NCBI RefSeq assembly: GCF_001463745.1
Contig: NZ_BBWJ01000006.1
Coordinates: 38,769-102,768, forward strand
Direction of reading: 5' to 3'
Length of the DNA: 64,000 nucleotides
Source of the DNA: Aureimonas sp. AU22
GTDB taxonomy: Bacteria > Pseudomonadota > Alphaproteobacteria > Rhizobiales > Rhizobiaceae
Shown here: positions 47,810 to 57,216 of the stretch, piece by piece
How the letters are laid out: each line of letters begins with the position of its first letter
Position numbering within the stretch: position 1 is the first letter of the stretch
Position numbers and translations under genes: made by a program
Notes under the pieces: generated by a model
What the model saw: the letters and a program-made list of their open reading frames with translations, nothing else
Told to the model about the DNA's origin: nothing
The model's database searches: none

Positions 47810-48739
47810 TCAGAGCTTGTTCGTGAGTTCAGGGATGATCTGGAAGATGTCGCCCACCAGCCCGTAGTCGGCGACCTGGAAGATCGGGGCGTCCTCGTCC
47901 TTGTTGATGGCGACGATGACCTTCGAGTCCTTCATGCCGGCGAGATGCTGGATCGCGCCCGAGATGCCGCAGGCGACGTAAAGGTCGGGCGCCACGACCT
48001 TGCCGGTCTGGCCGACCTGCCAGTCGTTCGGGGCGTAACCCGCGTCGACCGCCGCGCGCGACGCGCCCACCGCCGCGCCGAGCTTGTCGGCGAGCGGCAG
48101 CATGACCTCGTCGAACTTCTCCTTCGACCCCAGCGCCCGTCCGCCCGACACGATGACCTTGGCGCCCGACAGTTCGGGACGCTCGGAATGGGCGACCGCT
48201 TCAGAAACGAACCGCGAGACGGCCGGGTCGCTCGCAGCCTCGACGCTCTCGACCTGCGCGGAGCCGCCCTCGCCCGTCGCCGCAAAGGCCGCGGTGCGCA
48301 CGGTCAGCACCTTGATCCGGTCCGCCGAGCGCACGGTCTCCACCGCGTTGCCGGCATAGATCGGCCGCTCGAACGTATCCGCGCCGTGCACCGCGATGAC
48401 GTCCGACACCTGCATCACATCGAGGAGCGCGGCCGCGCGCGGCAGGGCGTTCTTCAAGGCGGCGGTCGCCGGCGCGACGATGGCCTCGTAACTCGGGGCA
48501 AGCTGCACGACGAGCGCGGCCAGCGGCTCGGCGAGGTGGTGGCCGAGGCCCGGGGCGTCGGCATGCAGCACCTTGGCGACGCCCTGAAGCTTGGCGGCGG
48601 CCTCGGCCACAGCCGAGGACCCCGCGCCGGCCACGAGAACATGCACCTCGGCGCCGAGCTGGGCAGCGGCGGTCAGCGCCTTGGCGGTCTCGCCCGAAAG
48701 CGTCGTGTTGTCGTGTTCGGCGATCAGAAGCGTGGTCAT
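47810..48739 (-). CDS. etfA: Electron transfer flavoprotein alpha subunit
   Basis: A 309-residue FAD-binding subunit. The N-terminal domain ([21 protein letters not shown]) and the C-terminal FAD signature [20 protein letters not shown], followed by [19 protein letters not shown], are present. With EtfB it passes electrons from acyl-CoA dehydrogenases to ETF-ubiquinone oxidoreductase. It lies 49 bases downstream of etfB, as usual. Confidence 0.96.
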   Translation of the reverse strand: MTTLLIAEHDNTTLSGETAKALTAAAQLGAEVHVLVAGAGSSAVAEAAAKLQGVAKVLHADAPGLGHHLAEPLAALVVQLAPSYEAIVAPATAALKNALPRAAALLDVMQVSDVIAVHGADTFERPIYAGNAVETVRSADRIKVLTVRTAAFAATGEGGSAQVESVEAASDPAVSRFVSEAVAHSERPELSGAKVIVSGGRALGSKEKFDEVMLPLADKLGAAVGASRAAVDAGYAPNDWQVGQTGKVVAPDLYVACGISGAIQHLAGMKDSKVIVAINKDEDAPIFQVADYGLVGDIFQIIPELTNKL

Positions 48740-48788
48740 GGAACGGATCTCGCGAAAAAGAGGAACGGGGCTGTGAGGCGCTGGCGGA

Positions 48789-49535
48789 TCAGACCAGCCC
48801 GGCGCCCTTCAGCGCCGACACCAGCTCGTCCACCGAGCCGACCTTGACGCCCGCCATGCGCCCCTTCGGCTCGGCGACCTTCACCACTTCCAGACGGGGG
48901 CTGAGATCGACCCCGAACTCGGCCGCATCCCGCTCCTCCAGCGGCTTCTTCTTCGCCTTCATGATGTTGGGGAGCGAGGCATAGCGCGGCTCGTTGAGGC
49001 GAAGGTCCGTGGTGATGATGGCGGGCAGCTGGAGGCCGACCGTCTGCAGGCCGCCGTCCACCTCGCGCGTTACGGCCAAACCGCCGTCCGCCACCTCGAC
49101 CTTGGAGGCGAAGGTGCCTTGCGCCCAGCCGAGAAGCCCCGCCAGCATCTGGCCGGTCTGGTTGCAGTCGTCGTCGATCGCCTGCTTGCCGAGGATCACG
49201 AGGTCGGGCTTCTCGGCTTCGACGACGCCCTTCAGGAGCTTGGCGACGGTGAGCGGCTCCAGCCGTCCTTCCGCCTTGACGAGGATGCCGCGGTCGGCGC
49301 CCATCGCGAGCGCGGTGCGGATCGTCTCCTGCGCCTGGGGCACGCCCGCCGACACGACCACGATCTCGGTCGCCACACCCTTCTCCTTCAGGCGCAGCGC
49401 CTCTTCCACCGCGATCTCGTCGAACGGGTTCATCGACATCTTCACGTTGGCGAGCTCGACGCCCGTCCCATCCGCCTTCACCCGGACCTTCACGTTGTAG
49501 TCGACGACACGCTTCACGCAGACGAGGATCTTCAT
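48789..49535 (-). CDS. etfB: Electron transfer flavoprotein beta subunit
   Basis: A 248-residue AMP-binding subunit of [60 protein letters not shown] and the [24 protein letters not shown] region are the family's conserved blocks. It is the first gene of the etfB-etfA-hbd run. Confidence 0.96.
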   Translation of the reverse strand: MKILVCVKRVVDYNVKVRVKADGTGVELANVKMSMNPFDEIAVEEALRLKEKGVATEIVVVSAGVPQAQETIRTALAMGADRGILVKAEGRLEPLTVAKLLKGVVEAEKPDLVILGKQAIDDDCNQTGQMLAGLLGWAQGTFASKVEVADGGLAVTREVDGGLQTVGLQLPAIITTDLRLNEPRYASLPNIMKAKKKPLEERDAAEFGVDLSPRLEVVKVAEPKGRMAGVKVGSVDELVSALKGAGLV

Positions 49536-49708
49536 GCGGCGGGTTCCCTGGCTTGGCCCTCCGAGTCGCGCTCGGGGACGGTCTTCTCGGTCGCTCCCTT
49601 CTTACGAAGAGGGCGGCGTCGGTTCAAGCAAGCGGGCGGCAGTGCCGCTCCGCCCGGCGCCAGCGCCGCCATCGCGTTTCGACGCAGGCAACGCGACTCG
49701 GGGCTCGT

Positions 49709-50281
49709 CTAGCGGTTGGCGCCGGGAACCCAGAGAACGTCGCCCCGGCCCCCGTCGTTGGCATGGCGCGCGGCCACGAACAGGTAGTCCGACAGGCGAT
49801 TGATGTATTTTAAGGCTGGCTCCGACACGCGCTCGCCGTCGCGTCGGGAGAGTTCGACCATATGTCGCTCGGCCCGGCGCGCCACGGTCCGCGCGACATG
49901 AAGATGGCTCGAGGCGGGCGTTCCCGCCGGCAGCACGAAGGAATTCAGCGGCTGGAGGTCGGCGTTGAGCCGGTCGATTTCCCGCTCCAGCCAGTCCACC
50001 TGCGATCCGGTGATCGCCAGCCGCTCGAAGGGCAACGGTTTGTCCGTTTCGGGCGTCGCGAGATCGGCACCGAGATCGAAGAGATCGTTCTGAATTCGCG
50101 AAAGGGCGGCGTCCAGGTCGGGTCCGGCATGCAGCCGCGCGACGCCGATCAGTGCGTTCGTCTCGTCCACCGTGCCGTAGGCCTCGATGCGCAGGTCGCT
50201 CTTGACGCGCCGCTCGCCGCTGCCAAGCGCCGTCGTGCCCTTGTCGCCCGTGCGCGTGTAGATCTTGGTCAGTCGCACCAT
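49709..50281 (-). CDS. PduO-type cob(I)yrinic acid a,c-diamide adenosyltransferase
   Basis: A 190-residue ATP:corrinoid adenosyltransferase. The N-terminal ATP-binding TKIYTRTGDKGTTALG, AYGTVDETNALIG and the RRAERHMVEL motif of the PduO type are present; the C-terminus SDYLFVAARHAN closes the trimer. It makes adenosylcobalamin, needed for methylmalonyl-CoA mutase, which fits nearby short-chain acyl-CoA genes. The ATG at 50281 is chosen because MVRLTKIYTRTG is the normal N-terminus. Confidence 0.93.
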   Translation of the reverse strand: MVRLTKIYTRTGDKGTTALGSGERRVKSDLRIEAYGTVDETNALIGVARLHAGPDLDAALSRIQNDLFDLGADLATPETDKPLPFERLAITGSQVDWLEREIDRLNADLQPLNSFVLPAGTPASSHLHVARTVARRAERHMVELSRRDGERVSEPALKYINRLSDYLFVAARHANDGGRGDVLWVPGANR

Positions 50282-50350
50282 GGTCTGCGGATCCCCCGTT
50301 GCTTCGTGCGGCCCCATCTAGGACGGCTCGGCCCGAGGGAAAACTCGCGC

Positions 50351-50539
50351 TCAGCGCGCGAAGTAGAGGGCGCCCACGATCACGGCGACGGCGATCGCCT
50401 GCAGCATGACGCGGGCGCGCATCAGCTTCTGCGAGGTGTTGCCGGGGCCGCCGCGCATCATGTTGGCAAGGCCCATCACGAGGACCACGGCGACCGCGAT
50501 CATGAAGACTACGGCGAGGATGGTGAAAAACGTCGACAT
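50351..50539 (-). CDS. Twin-transmembrane (HIG1-like) small protein
   Basis: A 62-residue protein of two hydrophobic helices (FFTILAVVFMIAVAVVLVMG and VMLQAIAVAVIVGALYFAR) joined by a short polar loop MMRGGPGNTSQKLMRAR. This matches the twin transmembrane/HIG1-domain family found beside the adenosyltransferase gene in rhizobia; family members elsewhere are linked to respiratory-chain assembly. Function here is unproven. Confidence 0.75.
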   Translation of the reverse strand: MSTFFTILAVVFMIAVAVVLVMGLANMMRGGPGNTSQKLMRARVMLQAIAVAVIVGALYFAR

Positions 50540-50611
50540 CTGGCTCTTTCCGGCGAGGAACCGCTGCGGCTGATATAGGATTTCCGGGCCCGTTGCGCGA
50601 GCGCCGCGACC

Positions 50612-51508
50612 TCATGCCTCGCGTCGGCGTCGCCCGAACCCGAGGGCTCCGGTCGCCGCCGCGACGCCACCCGCCGCGAGCGCCATGCCCAAAAGCTGCA
50701 CCGGGGTCAGCGCCTCGCCGAAGAGGACAAAGGTCTGAAGGGCGGTCACGGCCGGCACGAGGTACATGAGCGAAGCGACGCGCGACACCGCCCCCTCGCG
50801 GATGAGATAGAGCAGGAGAAAGATCGCCCCGATCGAGAGCATCAGCGTCAGCCAGAGAAGCGCGAAGGCGAGTTCGCTCGTCCAGTCGACGCGCATGGTC
50901 TCGAAAGCGTAGGCCGCCATAAAGGTCGGCAGCAGCGCGCCGACATACTGGACCGCCGTGCCGATGCGCAGATCCAAAGTGCCGACGAACCGTTTCTGCC
51001 AGACCGTGCCGAGCGAGATGCCGGCGACCGCGAGCAGCGCCGGGGCGAGCTGGCCGAAGGAGAAGCCGCTGGCTTGGCCGAGCTTGGGCGCGACCACGAG
51101 CGCGACGCCGAGGAGCCCGACGCCCAGCCCCAGCCCGTGTCGCGCGGTGAGACGCTCGCCGACCAGCGAGGACGCCAGGAACGCGGTCAGGAGCGGCTGG
51201 AGGCCGGCCACGAGCGCGGCGACGCCGGCCGGAAGGCCGTGGCGCACCGCATAGAAGACACCGCCGAGATACAGGCCATGGATCAGGCTGCCGGCGAAGG
51301 CAGCGTGGGCGAGTCGCGGTGCGGTGACATCCCTCGCGCCGCGAAGCGCGAACGCCGCGATCGGCAGGAGGATGACGAGCGCCAGCGCATACCGCATCGC
51401 CAGGAACGTGAAGGGCTCGGCATGGGGCATCGCATAGCGTGCACCGACGAAGCCGGTGGACCACAGAAACACGAAGATGGCGGGAAAGAAGGGCAGAAAC
51501 CGGCGCAA
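50612..51508 (-). CDS. EamA/DMT-superfamily transporter
   Basis: A 298-residue drug/metabolite transporter with ten helices in two EamA repeats (FFPAIFVFLWSTGFVGARYAMP; ALLAVAGISLGTVWQKRF). Substrate unknown. The frame continues upstream of the conserved part, but the best start is TTG at 51508: TCCTTT in the plus strand gives an AAAGGA nine bases before it and the first helix begins eight residues later. No nearer ATG exists. Confidence 0.85.
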   Translation of the reverse strand: MRRFLPFFPAIFVFLWSTGFVGARYAMPHAEPFTFLAMRYALALVILLPIAAFALRGARDVTAPRLAHAAFAGSLIHGLYLGGVFYAVRHGLPAGVAALVAGLQPLLTAFLASSLVGERLTARHGLGLGVGLLGVALVVAPKLGQASGFSFGQLAPALLAVAGISLGTVWQKRFVGTLDLRIGTAVQYVGALLPTFMAAYAFETMRVDWTSELAFALLWLTLMLSIGAIFLLLYLIREGAVSRVASLMYLVPAVTALQTFVLFGEALTPVQLLGMALAAGGVAAATGALGFGRRRREA

Positions 51509-51674
51509 CGCCTCGAGTCCTTTCGAATGCCGCCGGGGGCTCCAGGGAACCCCGCACGTGTGCCCCGCGATACCAGCAGCATCGCTCGCGTCAAGACCCG
51601 GCCGCGTCCGCGCGCCTCGCCTCGCCATCCCCGCTGGTCTATGCGGGGGCACGAACCGACCTCGCCGAGAAACC

Positions 51675-52628
51675 ATGACGCTTGTTCTTTCCGTCGTCGC
51701 CCCGATCTTCCTCCTGATCGCGCTCGGAACCCTGTCGGCGAAGTCCGGCTACCTGCCGGCTTCGACGGGCGATGCCTTGTCCGGCTTCGTGTTCAAGGTC
51801 GCGGTGCCCGCCCTGATGTTCCGCACCGTGGCGACCGCCCATTTCGGCGAGGCCAACCCGCTCTTCCTCTGGATCGCCTATTTCGCGGGCGTCGCGCCGG
51901 TCTATGCCGCCGGCATGTGGATCGGTCGCCGCATGGCCGGCACCGATCGGCGTGGCGCGGTGATCGCCGGCGTTTCGGCGAGCTTCTCCAACCTCATCTT
52001 CGTCGGCGTGCCGATGACCGAGCGCGCCTTCGGGCGCGAAGGGCTCGATAGGCTGGCGCTGCTCCTGGCGATCCACCTGCCGACCATGATGCTGGTCTCG
52101 ACGCTGCTTCTGGAGCACGCGGGGCTGGGGGATGCGCGCGACAGGGGCGAGACGGCCAGCTTCTCGCCGCGCCGCGTCGTCGGGCAGGTGATGCGCAATC
52201 TGTCGCGCAACGCCCTGGTGGCGGGCCTGGCGCTGGGGGCCTTGTGGCGCTGGACGGGTCTGTCCCTCGAGGGGCCGCACGGCGAGGTCGTGCGCCTCGT
52301 CGCGGGAACGGCAGGACCGACGGCGCTGTTCGCGCTCGGCATGTCGATGGTGCGCTATCCCGTCGGCGGGAACCTCGCCGCCCCCCTGGCGCTGAGCGCC
52401 CTGGCGCTCCTGGTCCAGCCGCTCGTCGTCTACGCGATCGGCTCCGCACTCCTGCCGCCGCTGTGGCTCGGCGTCGCCGTCGCGGCGGCCGCATGCCCGG
52501 TCGGCGTCAACGCCTTCCTGTTCGCCACCCACTTCCGCACTGGCGAGCGCCTTGCGGCCGGCGTCATCGTCCTGTCGACGCTTCTGGCCGCCCTGACCCT
52601 CACGGGGTGGCTTGCGCTTCTGCGGTGA
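51675..52628 (+). CDS. AEC family permease
   Basis: A 317-residue ten-helix permease, MTLVLSVVAPIFLLIALGTL to LTLTGWLALLR, with the AEC features FVFKVAVPALMFRTVATAHF and FSNLIFVGVPMTERAFG. It is a second AEC paralogue besides 12022-12948. It is divergent from an EamA exporter, and its 3' end overlaps the convergent gluQ by 29 bases. Confidence 0.85.
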   Translation: MTLVLSVVAPIFLLIALGTLSAKSGYLPASTGDALSGFVFKVAVPALMFRTVATAHFGEANPLFLWIAYFAGVAPVYAAGMWIGRRMAGTDRRGAVIAGVSASFSNLIFVGVPMTERAFGREGLDRLALLLAIHLPTMMLVSTLLLEHAGLGDARDRGETASFSPRRVVGQVMRNLSRNALVAGLALGALWRWTGLSLEGPHGEVVRLVAGTAGPTALFALGMSMVRYPVGGNLAAPLALSALALLVQPLVVYAIGSALLPPLWLGVAVAAAACPVGVNAFLFATHFRTGERLAAGVIVLSTLLAALTLTGWLALLR

Positions 52629-53499
52629 GCCCGACCATGCGGCGGATGTCGACCGGCGTCAGCCCCGCCTCGCGCAGCGCGCGCAGCGACACGTCGCCCC
52701 GGCTCTTGGCGAGCTTCTGCCCGTCCGGCCCGAGGATCAGGTCGTGATGATGGTAGACCGGCACGGCGAGGCCGAGAAGCGCCTGGAGCACCCGATGAAC
52801 GGAGGTCGCGGCCAGGAGGTCGCGCCCGCGCACTACCCGGGTGACGCCCTGGATCGCGTCGTCCACCACGACCGACAGGTGATAGCTCGTCGGCGTGTCG
52901 CGGCGCGCCAGCACAACGTCGCCCCAGAGAGCGGGTTCGGCCGGGACATCCGCCGGCTCGCCGCCGCCCGTCTCGCGGAAGGCAAGCGGCGCGGCCAGCC
53001 GCTGGAGGGCGGCCTCCATGTCGAGCCGCCACGCGAAGGGCTCGCCGGCGGCGATTCGCGCCCGTCGCTCCGCCTCGGACAGAAGACGGTCGAGGCCGGG
53101 GTAGAGCGGCGCACCGTCGGGGTCCACGGCCCAGGGTCGCCCCTCCGCTTCCTCGAAGGCGGCGGCATGGCGCCGGATCTCGCCGCGCGTCATGAAGGCG
53201 GGATAGGCGAGCCCTTCTCCCACCAAGGCGTCGAGCGCCGCGCGGTAGCAGTCGAAATGCTCAGATTGGCGGCGTACGGATCCTTCATGAGCGAACCCGA
53301 GCCAGTCGAGATCCTGAAGAAGCATGGCCTCCAGGGCCGGTGTGCAGCGCGCGGGGTCGATGTCCTCCAGCCGCAGAAGGAGACGTCCCCCCTCCGCCCG
53401 CGCCAGATCGGCGTTGAGAAGCGCCGAGTAGGCATGGCCGAGATGCAGGAGCCCGTTGGGGCTGGGCGCGAAGCGGAAGACGGGCGGGTCGGCGGCCAT
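52600..53499 (-). CDS. gluQ: Glutamyl-queuosine tRNA(Asp) synthetase
   Basis: A 299-residue GluQ-RS, a truncated class I synthetase that attaches glutamate to queuosine-34 of tRNA-Asp. The HIGH motif appears as FAPSPNGLLHLGHAYSALLN, the KMSKS region as DGQKLAKSRGD, and LRLEDIDPARC is typical. E. coli GluQ-RS binds zinc through a CxC pair and a third cysteine; here the same stretch reads AYPAFMTRGEIRR and PLYPGLDRLL, without cysteines. Its end overlaps the AEC gene. Confidence 0.93.
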   Translation of the reverse strand: MAADPPVFRFAPSPNGLLHLGHAYSALLNADLARAEGGRLLLRLEDIDPARCTPALEAMLLQDLDWLGFAHEGSVRRQSEHFDCYRAALDALVGEGLAYPAFMTRGEIRRHAAAFEEAEGRPWAVDPDGAPLYPGLDRLLSEAERRARIAAGEPFAWRLDMEAALQRLAAPLAFRETGGGEPADVPAEPALWGDVVLARRDTPTSYHLSVVVDDAIQGVTRVVRGRDLLAATSVHRVLQALLGLAVPVYHHHDLILGPDGQKLAKSRGDVSLRALREAGLTPVDIRRMVGLTAEAQATP

Positions 53500-53543
53500 G
53501 CCCTCCTATCTCATGCGGCCGGCCCGGCGCATAGGAGGGGCGG

Positions 53544-54215
53544 ATGATCCGCACACAGGACGATGTGGACCGAGGCCTCGCCCGGCTTCTCCGGATCGAT
53601 CCACGCCTCGTGCCGATCGCACGATCGGCAGGCCATGTGCCGCTGCGCCCGGGCTCGGCGGACCTGCCGGGCCTCGTCGCCACCGTGATCGCGCAGCAGG
53701 TTTCGCGGGCCAGCGCCACGGCGATCCTCGGCCGGCTCGCCGCCCTCGTGGACCTTTCGGATGCCGCCGCCCTGCTGCGTGCGTCCGACGAGACGCTGCG
53801 GCAGGCGGGCCTGTCGGGCGCGAAGGCCCGGACCCTGCGCGCGCTCGCCACCGCGATCGTCGCGGGCGGCCTCGATCTGCCCAGCATCGCGCGAGAGCCG
53901 CCGGAGACAGCGATCGGGTCCTTGACGGCCATACCCGGGATCGGCCCGTGGACCGCCGAATGTCATCTTCTGTTCGGGGTCGGTCATCCCGACATCTTTC
54001 CGGTGGGCGATCTCGCCCTGCGCGTCGCGGTCGGTCGGGGTCTCGGCCTCGGGGAGCGACCGTCCGAACGCGCCGTGGCGCAGGCGGCCACCCTGTGGTC
54101 GCCGCTCCGCTCCGTCGCCGCGCGGTTGTTCTGGGCCTATTATGCCGCGCTCCTGCGCCGGGATGCCGCGCCGCCCGCCGCGCCGGCCGCGCCCTTGCCG
54201 ACGGAGGGCGGCTAG
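53544..54215 (+). CDS. DNA-3-methyladenine glycosylase II (AlkA-like)
   Basis: A 223-residue HhH-GPD glycosylase. The hairpin LTAIPGIGPWTAECHLL at about residue 132 is followed by DIFPVGDLALRVAVGRGLGL, whose second aspartate (about 156) is catalytic. It excises alkylated bases. It lacks the extra N-terminal barrel of E. coli AlkA, as is common in this subfamily. It starts 44 bases from the gluQ start, divergently. Confidence 0.9.
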   Translation: MIRTQDDVDRGLARLLRIDPRLVPIARSAGHVPLRPGSADLPGLVATVIAQQVSRASATAILGRLAALVDLSDAAALLRASDETLRQAGLSGAKARTLRALATAIVAGGLDLPSIAREPPETAIGSLTAIPGIGPWTAECHLLFGVGHPDIFPVGDLALRVAVGRGLGLGERPSERAVAQAATLWSPLRSVAARLFWAYYAALLRRDAAPPAAPAAPLPTEGG

Positions 54216-54265
54216 CGGCGCCTGTGCATGGCGTTTTGCCAGCAGCGCCAACGGCTTCACAAAGG

Positions 54266-54291
54266 CGACACGATAGGCCACGATAGTGTCG
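54266..54291. promoter_or_regulatory. Repeat block upstream of the HNH gene
   Basis: CGACAC and GTGTCG arms (54266-54271, 54286-54291) enclose a direct repeat of ACGATAG with period 10 (54270-54276, 54280-54286). It lies 90 bases before the HNH start. It might be a regulator site; no known motif is matched. Confidence 0.35.
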
Positions 54292-54380
54292 ACGCATATG
54301 AAACGTGCATGAGCATACGGTTTCGCAAAACCAAGCTCCCGTTCTTGCGAAGCCGCTGCCTTGCGTGAAGGAGAAGCTCC

Positions 54381-54941
54381 TTGACGATCGCAGTGCCGTC
54401 TTCCTTGTCCCCGGCGCTTGTCCTGAACGCCGACTACCGGCCGCTCAGCTACTATCCGCTGTCCCTCTGGTCGTGGCAGGACGCGATCAAGGCCGTGTTC
54501 CTCGACCGCGTGACGATCCTCGCCGAATACGACCGTGCGGTTCACAGCCCGACCTTCTCCATGCGGCTGCCTTCGGTCGTCTGCCTGAAGTCCTACGTCA
54601 AGCCGGCCCGGCACCCGGCCTTCACCCGCTTCAACGTCTTCCTGCGCGACCGATTCCAGTGCCAGTACTGCGGCTCGCCGCACGAACTCACCTTCGACCA
54701 CGTGATCCCGCGCTCGCGCGGCGGCCTAACCACCTGGGAAAACGTCGTCGCCGCCTGCTCGCCCTGCAACCTCAAGAAGGGCGGCCTGATGCCGCGCGAC
54801 GCCGGCATGCATCCGCATCAGACGCCGTTCCAGCCGACGGTGCACGACCTGCACAACAACGGTCGTCAATTCCCGCCGAACTTCCTCCACGAGAGCTGGC
54901 TCGACTATCTCTACTGGGACACCGAGCTGGAAGCCGAATAG
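54381..54941 (+). CDS. HNH endonuclease-domain protein
   Basis: A 186-residue protein with an HNH/His-Me finger: CQYCGSPHELTFDHVIPRS then CSPCNLKKG gives two CxxC zinc pairs around the DHVIP catalytic histidine. The N-terminal half (ALVLNADYRPLSYYPLSLW) is highly conserved in rhizobia. Nuclease activity is inferred; biological role unknown. The start is TTG at 54381, seven bases after AAGGAG; no ATG lies near. Confidence 0.88.
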   Translation: MTIAVPSSLSPALVLNADYRPLSYYPLSLWSWQDAIKAVFLDRVTILAEYDRAVHSPTFSMRLPSVVCLKSYVKPARHPAFTRFNVFLRDRFQCQYCGSPHELTFDHVIPRSRGGLTTWENVVAACSPCNLKKGGLMPRDAGMHPHQTPFQPTVHDLHNNGRQFPPNFLHESWLDYLYWDTELEAE

Positions 54942-54978
54942 CGGCCCGCACGAGCGTCCCGGCCAAGCGGCTTCCGGT

Positions 54979-55509
54979 TCAGGCGAATCGGTCGCCGCGC
55001 GTCAGGGCACTGCGAAGGGCGAGCGCGGCGAGGCCCGCCGCGATCAGCGCGTTCCAGCCGGCGAGCGACACGCCGAGGATGCGCAGCGCCGCCTCCGAGC
55101 AGGACGGCGGACGCACTGCGTCGATCGACGACAGGAGGTCGCCCGACAGGTCGATCGCGGCGCCCGCCGCGCAGTCGGTCGGGCCGGGCCAGAAACCCCA
55201 TTCGACGCCGGCATGGTAGACGCCGAGCCCGGCCGCCCAGATCATCAGTAGGCCCACGGCGACAAGCAGCGCGCGGGTGAGAAGCGGCGGCGCCCGGAAC
55301 TTGGAGGACAGAAGCGCCGTGATCGCCACGGGAATGCCGATGTAGTAGGGCGTGCGCTGCTCGAGGCACAGCGCGCAGGGCATGTAGCCGCCGACGTGCT
55401 GGAACAGCAGCGCACCGCCCACCGTCGCAGCCATCCCGACCGCCAGAAGCGCCGCGGACAGGGTTTGGCGGAAGCCGGTGGCCCCTGCGAACGTGACATG
55501 CTGCGCCAT
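54979..55509 (-). CDS. dsbB: DsbB-like disulfide oxidoreductase
   Basis: A 176-residue four-helix inner-membrane protein that re-oxidises DsbA using quinone. The CxxC of the first periplasmic loop is PCALCLEQR; the second pair is in PTDCAAGA and PPSCSEAAL. Helices at about 15-36, 50-65, 73-95 and 140-162. Start at 55509 has no competitor. It lies next to the tRNA-Leu gene, on the opposite strand. Confidence 0.9.
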   Translation of the reverse strand: MAQHVTFAGATGFRQTLSAALLAVGMAATVGGALLFQHVGGYMPCALCLEQRTPYYIGIPVAITALLSSKFRAPPLLTRALLVAVGLLMIWAAGLGVYHAGVEWGFWPGPTDCAAGAAIDLSGDLLSSIDAVRPPSCSEAALRILGVSLAGWNALIAAGLAALALRSALTRGDRFA

Positions 55510-55624
55510 TCTCGTCCCCGTTTCCGATCCCGGCCCGGACGACGGGCCGGACACGCCCCGCGCTATGGACGCTTTCGCGCTTTTCTGGCAAGAGGATCGC
55601 GGCGCCACCAAGGCGGCGCCCGTC

Positions 55625-55711
55625 GCGGGCGTGGCGGAATTGGTAGACGCAGCGGACTCAAAATCCGCCGTCCTCACGGATATGTCGGTTCGAGTCCGAC
55701 CGCCCGCACCA
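55625..55711 (+). tRNA. tRNA-Leu(CAA)
   Basis: An 87-base type II tRNA. The 7-bp acceptor stem is GCGGGCG/CGCCCGC, the anticodon stem GCGGA/TCCGC encloses CTCAAAA with CAA as anticodon, reading UUG leucine codons. The long variable arm, GGTTCGAGTCC T-loop and an encoded CCA end are all present. It is followed by TCTCTTTTCTT. Confidence 0.97.
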
Positions 55712-55765
55712 TCTCTTTTCTTCGTCGCAGCTGGCAAGGTCGGGTTCAGCCCCCAGCGGCGCCCG

Positions 55766-56542
55766 TCACCGTTGCGGCGCGAACCAGCCGAGCCCGTCGA
55801 GCGTGTCGCCGCGCGGCCGGTATTCGCAGCCGATCCAGCCATCGTAGCCCGCCGCGTCGAGCTTCTCGAACAGCCAGGGGTAGTTCACCTCGCCCCGATC
55901 GGGCTCGTGACGCTCCGGCACCGAGGCGATCTGGATGTGCCCGACCGTGGCCTGCGTCGCCTCGAACAGCCGCCACAGGTCGCCGTCCATGATCTGCGCG
56001 TGGTAGAGGTCCATCTGGACCTTGAGATTGGGGAGGCCGATCTCGGCGACGATCGCGTGCGCCTCGCGCTGGTGGTTCAGAAGATAGCCCGGCATGTCGC
56101 GTGTGTTGATCGGCTCGATCAGGAGGGTCAGCCCCTCGTCGGCGAGACGGCGTGCGGCGGACGCGATGTTGCGGCGGTAGAGATCGAGGGCGCGCTCGCG
56201 CTCCGTCCCCATGGGAACGAGGCCGGCCATGGCGTGGAGCCGCTCGCACCCGAGCGCCTTCGCGTAGGCGACGGCTGTCTCGACGCCTTGCGCGAACTCC
56301 GCATCGCGACCGGGCAGACACGCCAGGCCGCGCTCGCCGGCCGACCAGTCGCCGGGCGGCATGTTGAAGAGGGCCTGCGCGATGCCGCTCTCGCGCAGCC
56401 GTTCAGCGATGGCTTCCGCCTCCCATTCATAGGGGAACAGGAATTCGACGCCGGTGAAACCGGCCTTGGCGGCCTCCGCGAACCGATCGAGGAACGGCAC
56501 CTCGTTGAACATCATGGTCAGGTTGGCGGCAAAGCGCGGCAT
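55766..56542 (-). CDS. otnI: 2-oxo-tetronate isomerase
   Basis: A 258-residue TIM-barrel isomerase of the hydroxypyruvate-isomerase family, with MPRFAANLTMMFNEVPFLDRF, VEFLFPYEWEAEAI, LIEPINTRDMPGYLL (metal/base Glu) and MDLYHAQIMDGDL. In the threonate pathway it converts 2-oxo-tetronate to 3-oxo-tetronate. It is the last gene of ltnD-otnK-otnC-otnI. Confidence 0.92.
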   Translation of the reverse strand: MPRFAANLTMMFNEVPFLDRFAEAAKAGFTGVEFLFPYEWEAEAIAERLRESGIAQALFNMPPGDWSAGERGLACLPGRDAEFAQGVETAVAYAKALGCERLHAMAGLVPMGTERERALDLYRRNIASAARRLADEGLTLLIEPINTRDMPGYLLNHQREAHAIVAEIGLPNLKVQMDLYHAQIMDGDLWRLFEATQATVGHIQIASVPERHEPDRGEVNYPWLFEKLDAAGYDGWIGCEYRPRGDTLDGLGWFAPQR

Positions 56543-56565
56543 GCGATGTCCTCGGGTGAAACGGG

Positions 56566-57216
56566 CTACCAGACGGCGCCGAAGGTTTCGCGTAGCGGCT
56601 GGATCTCGGCCTCGCTCAAGGTCCGCACCGGACGGCCCTGGAGAAGGAGCGAGAGGCGTGCGGTCTCTTCCAGCTCTTCCATCGCGGCGCAGGCGAGGCC
56701 AAGCGACGCCGCGGAGACGACCGGGCCGTGATTGGCCAGAAGCACGCAGGCGCGCTGCGGCGCGACCCCGGCCACCGCCTCCCCCATCGCCGGATCGCCC
56801 GGGCGGAAATAGGGCAGGAGCGGCAGGCGCCCGACGCGCATCACGAAATAGGGGGTGATCGGGGCCATGCAGCTGTCCGCATCCAGCCCGTCGAGACAGG
56901 ACAGGGCGACGGCGTGCGGCGCGTGGAGATGGACCACGGCGCCGGTGCCCGGTCGGTTCTCGTAGAAGGCGCGGTGAAGGACGGCTTCCTTCGTCGGCTT
57001 GTCCCCGGACAGGAGGTTGCCCTCCCAATCGAGCTTGGAAATGCGCTCGGCCACGAGATCGCCGAGCCCGACATTGGTCGGCGTCATCAGCCAGCCGTCC
57101 TCCAGCCGGGCGCTGAGGTTCCCCGAGGTGCCGGGCGCAAGGCCCAGCCCGCGAAACGCCCGGCCGGCCGCGACCAGTTCCTCGCGAAGGCGCGTTTCGG
57201 CGGATCGCATCGTCAT
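56566..57216 (-). CDS. otnC: 3-oxo-tetronate 4-phosphate decarboxylase
   Basis: A 216-residue class II aldolase/adducin-fold enzyme, with APGTSGNLSARLED, the metal histidines in HLHAPHAVALSCLDGLD, and CVLLANHGPVVSAASLG. In this operon it decarboxylates 3-oxo-tetronate 4-phosphate to dihydroxyacetone phosphate. Its start overlaps the otnK stop by four bases. Confidence 0.92.
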   Translation of the reverse strand: MTMRSAETRLREELVAAGRAFRGLGLAPGTSGNLSARLEDGWLMTPTNVGLGDLVAERISKLDWEGNLLSGDKPTKEAVLHRAFYENRPGTGAVVHLHAPHAVALSCLDGLDADSCMAPITPYFVMRVGRLPLLPYFRPGDPAMGEAVAGVAPQRACVLLANHGPVVSAASLGLACAAMEELEETARLSLLLQGRPVRTLSEAEIQPLRETFGAVW

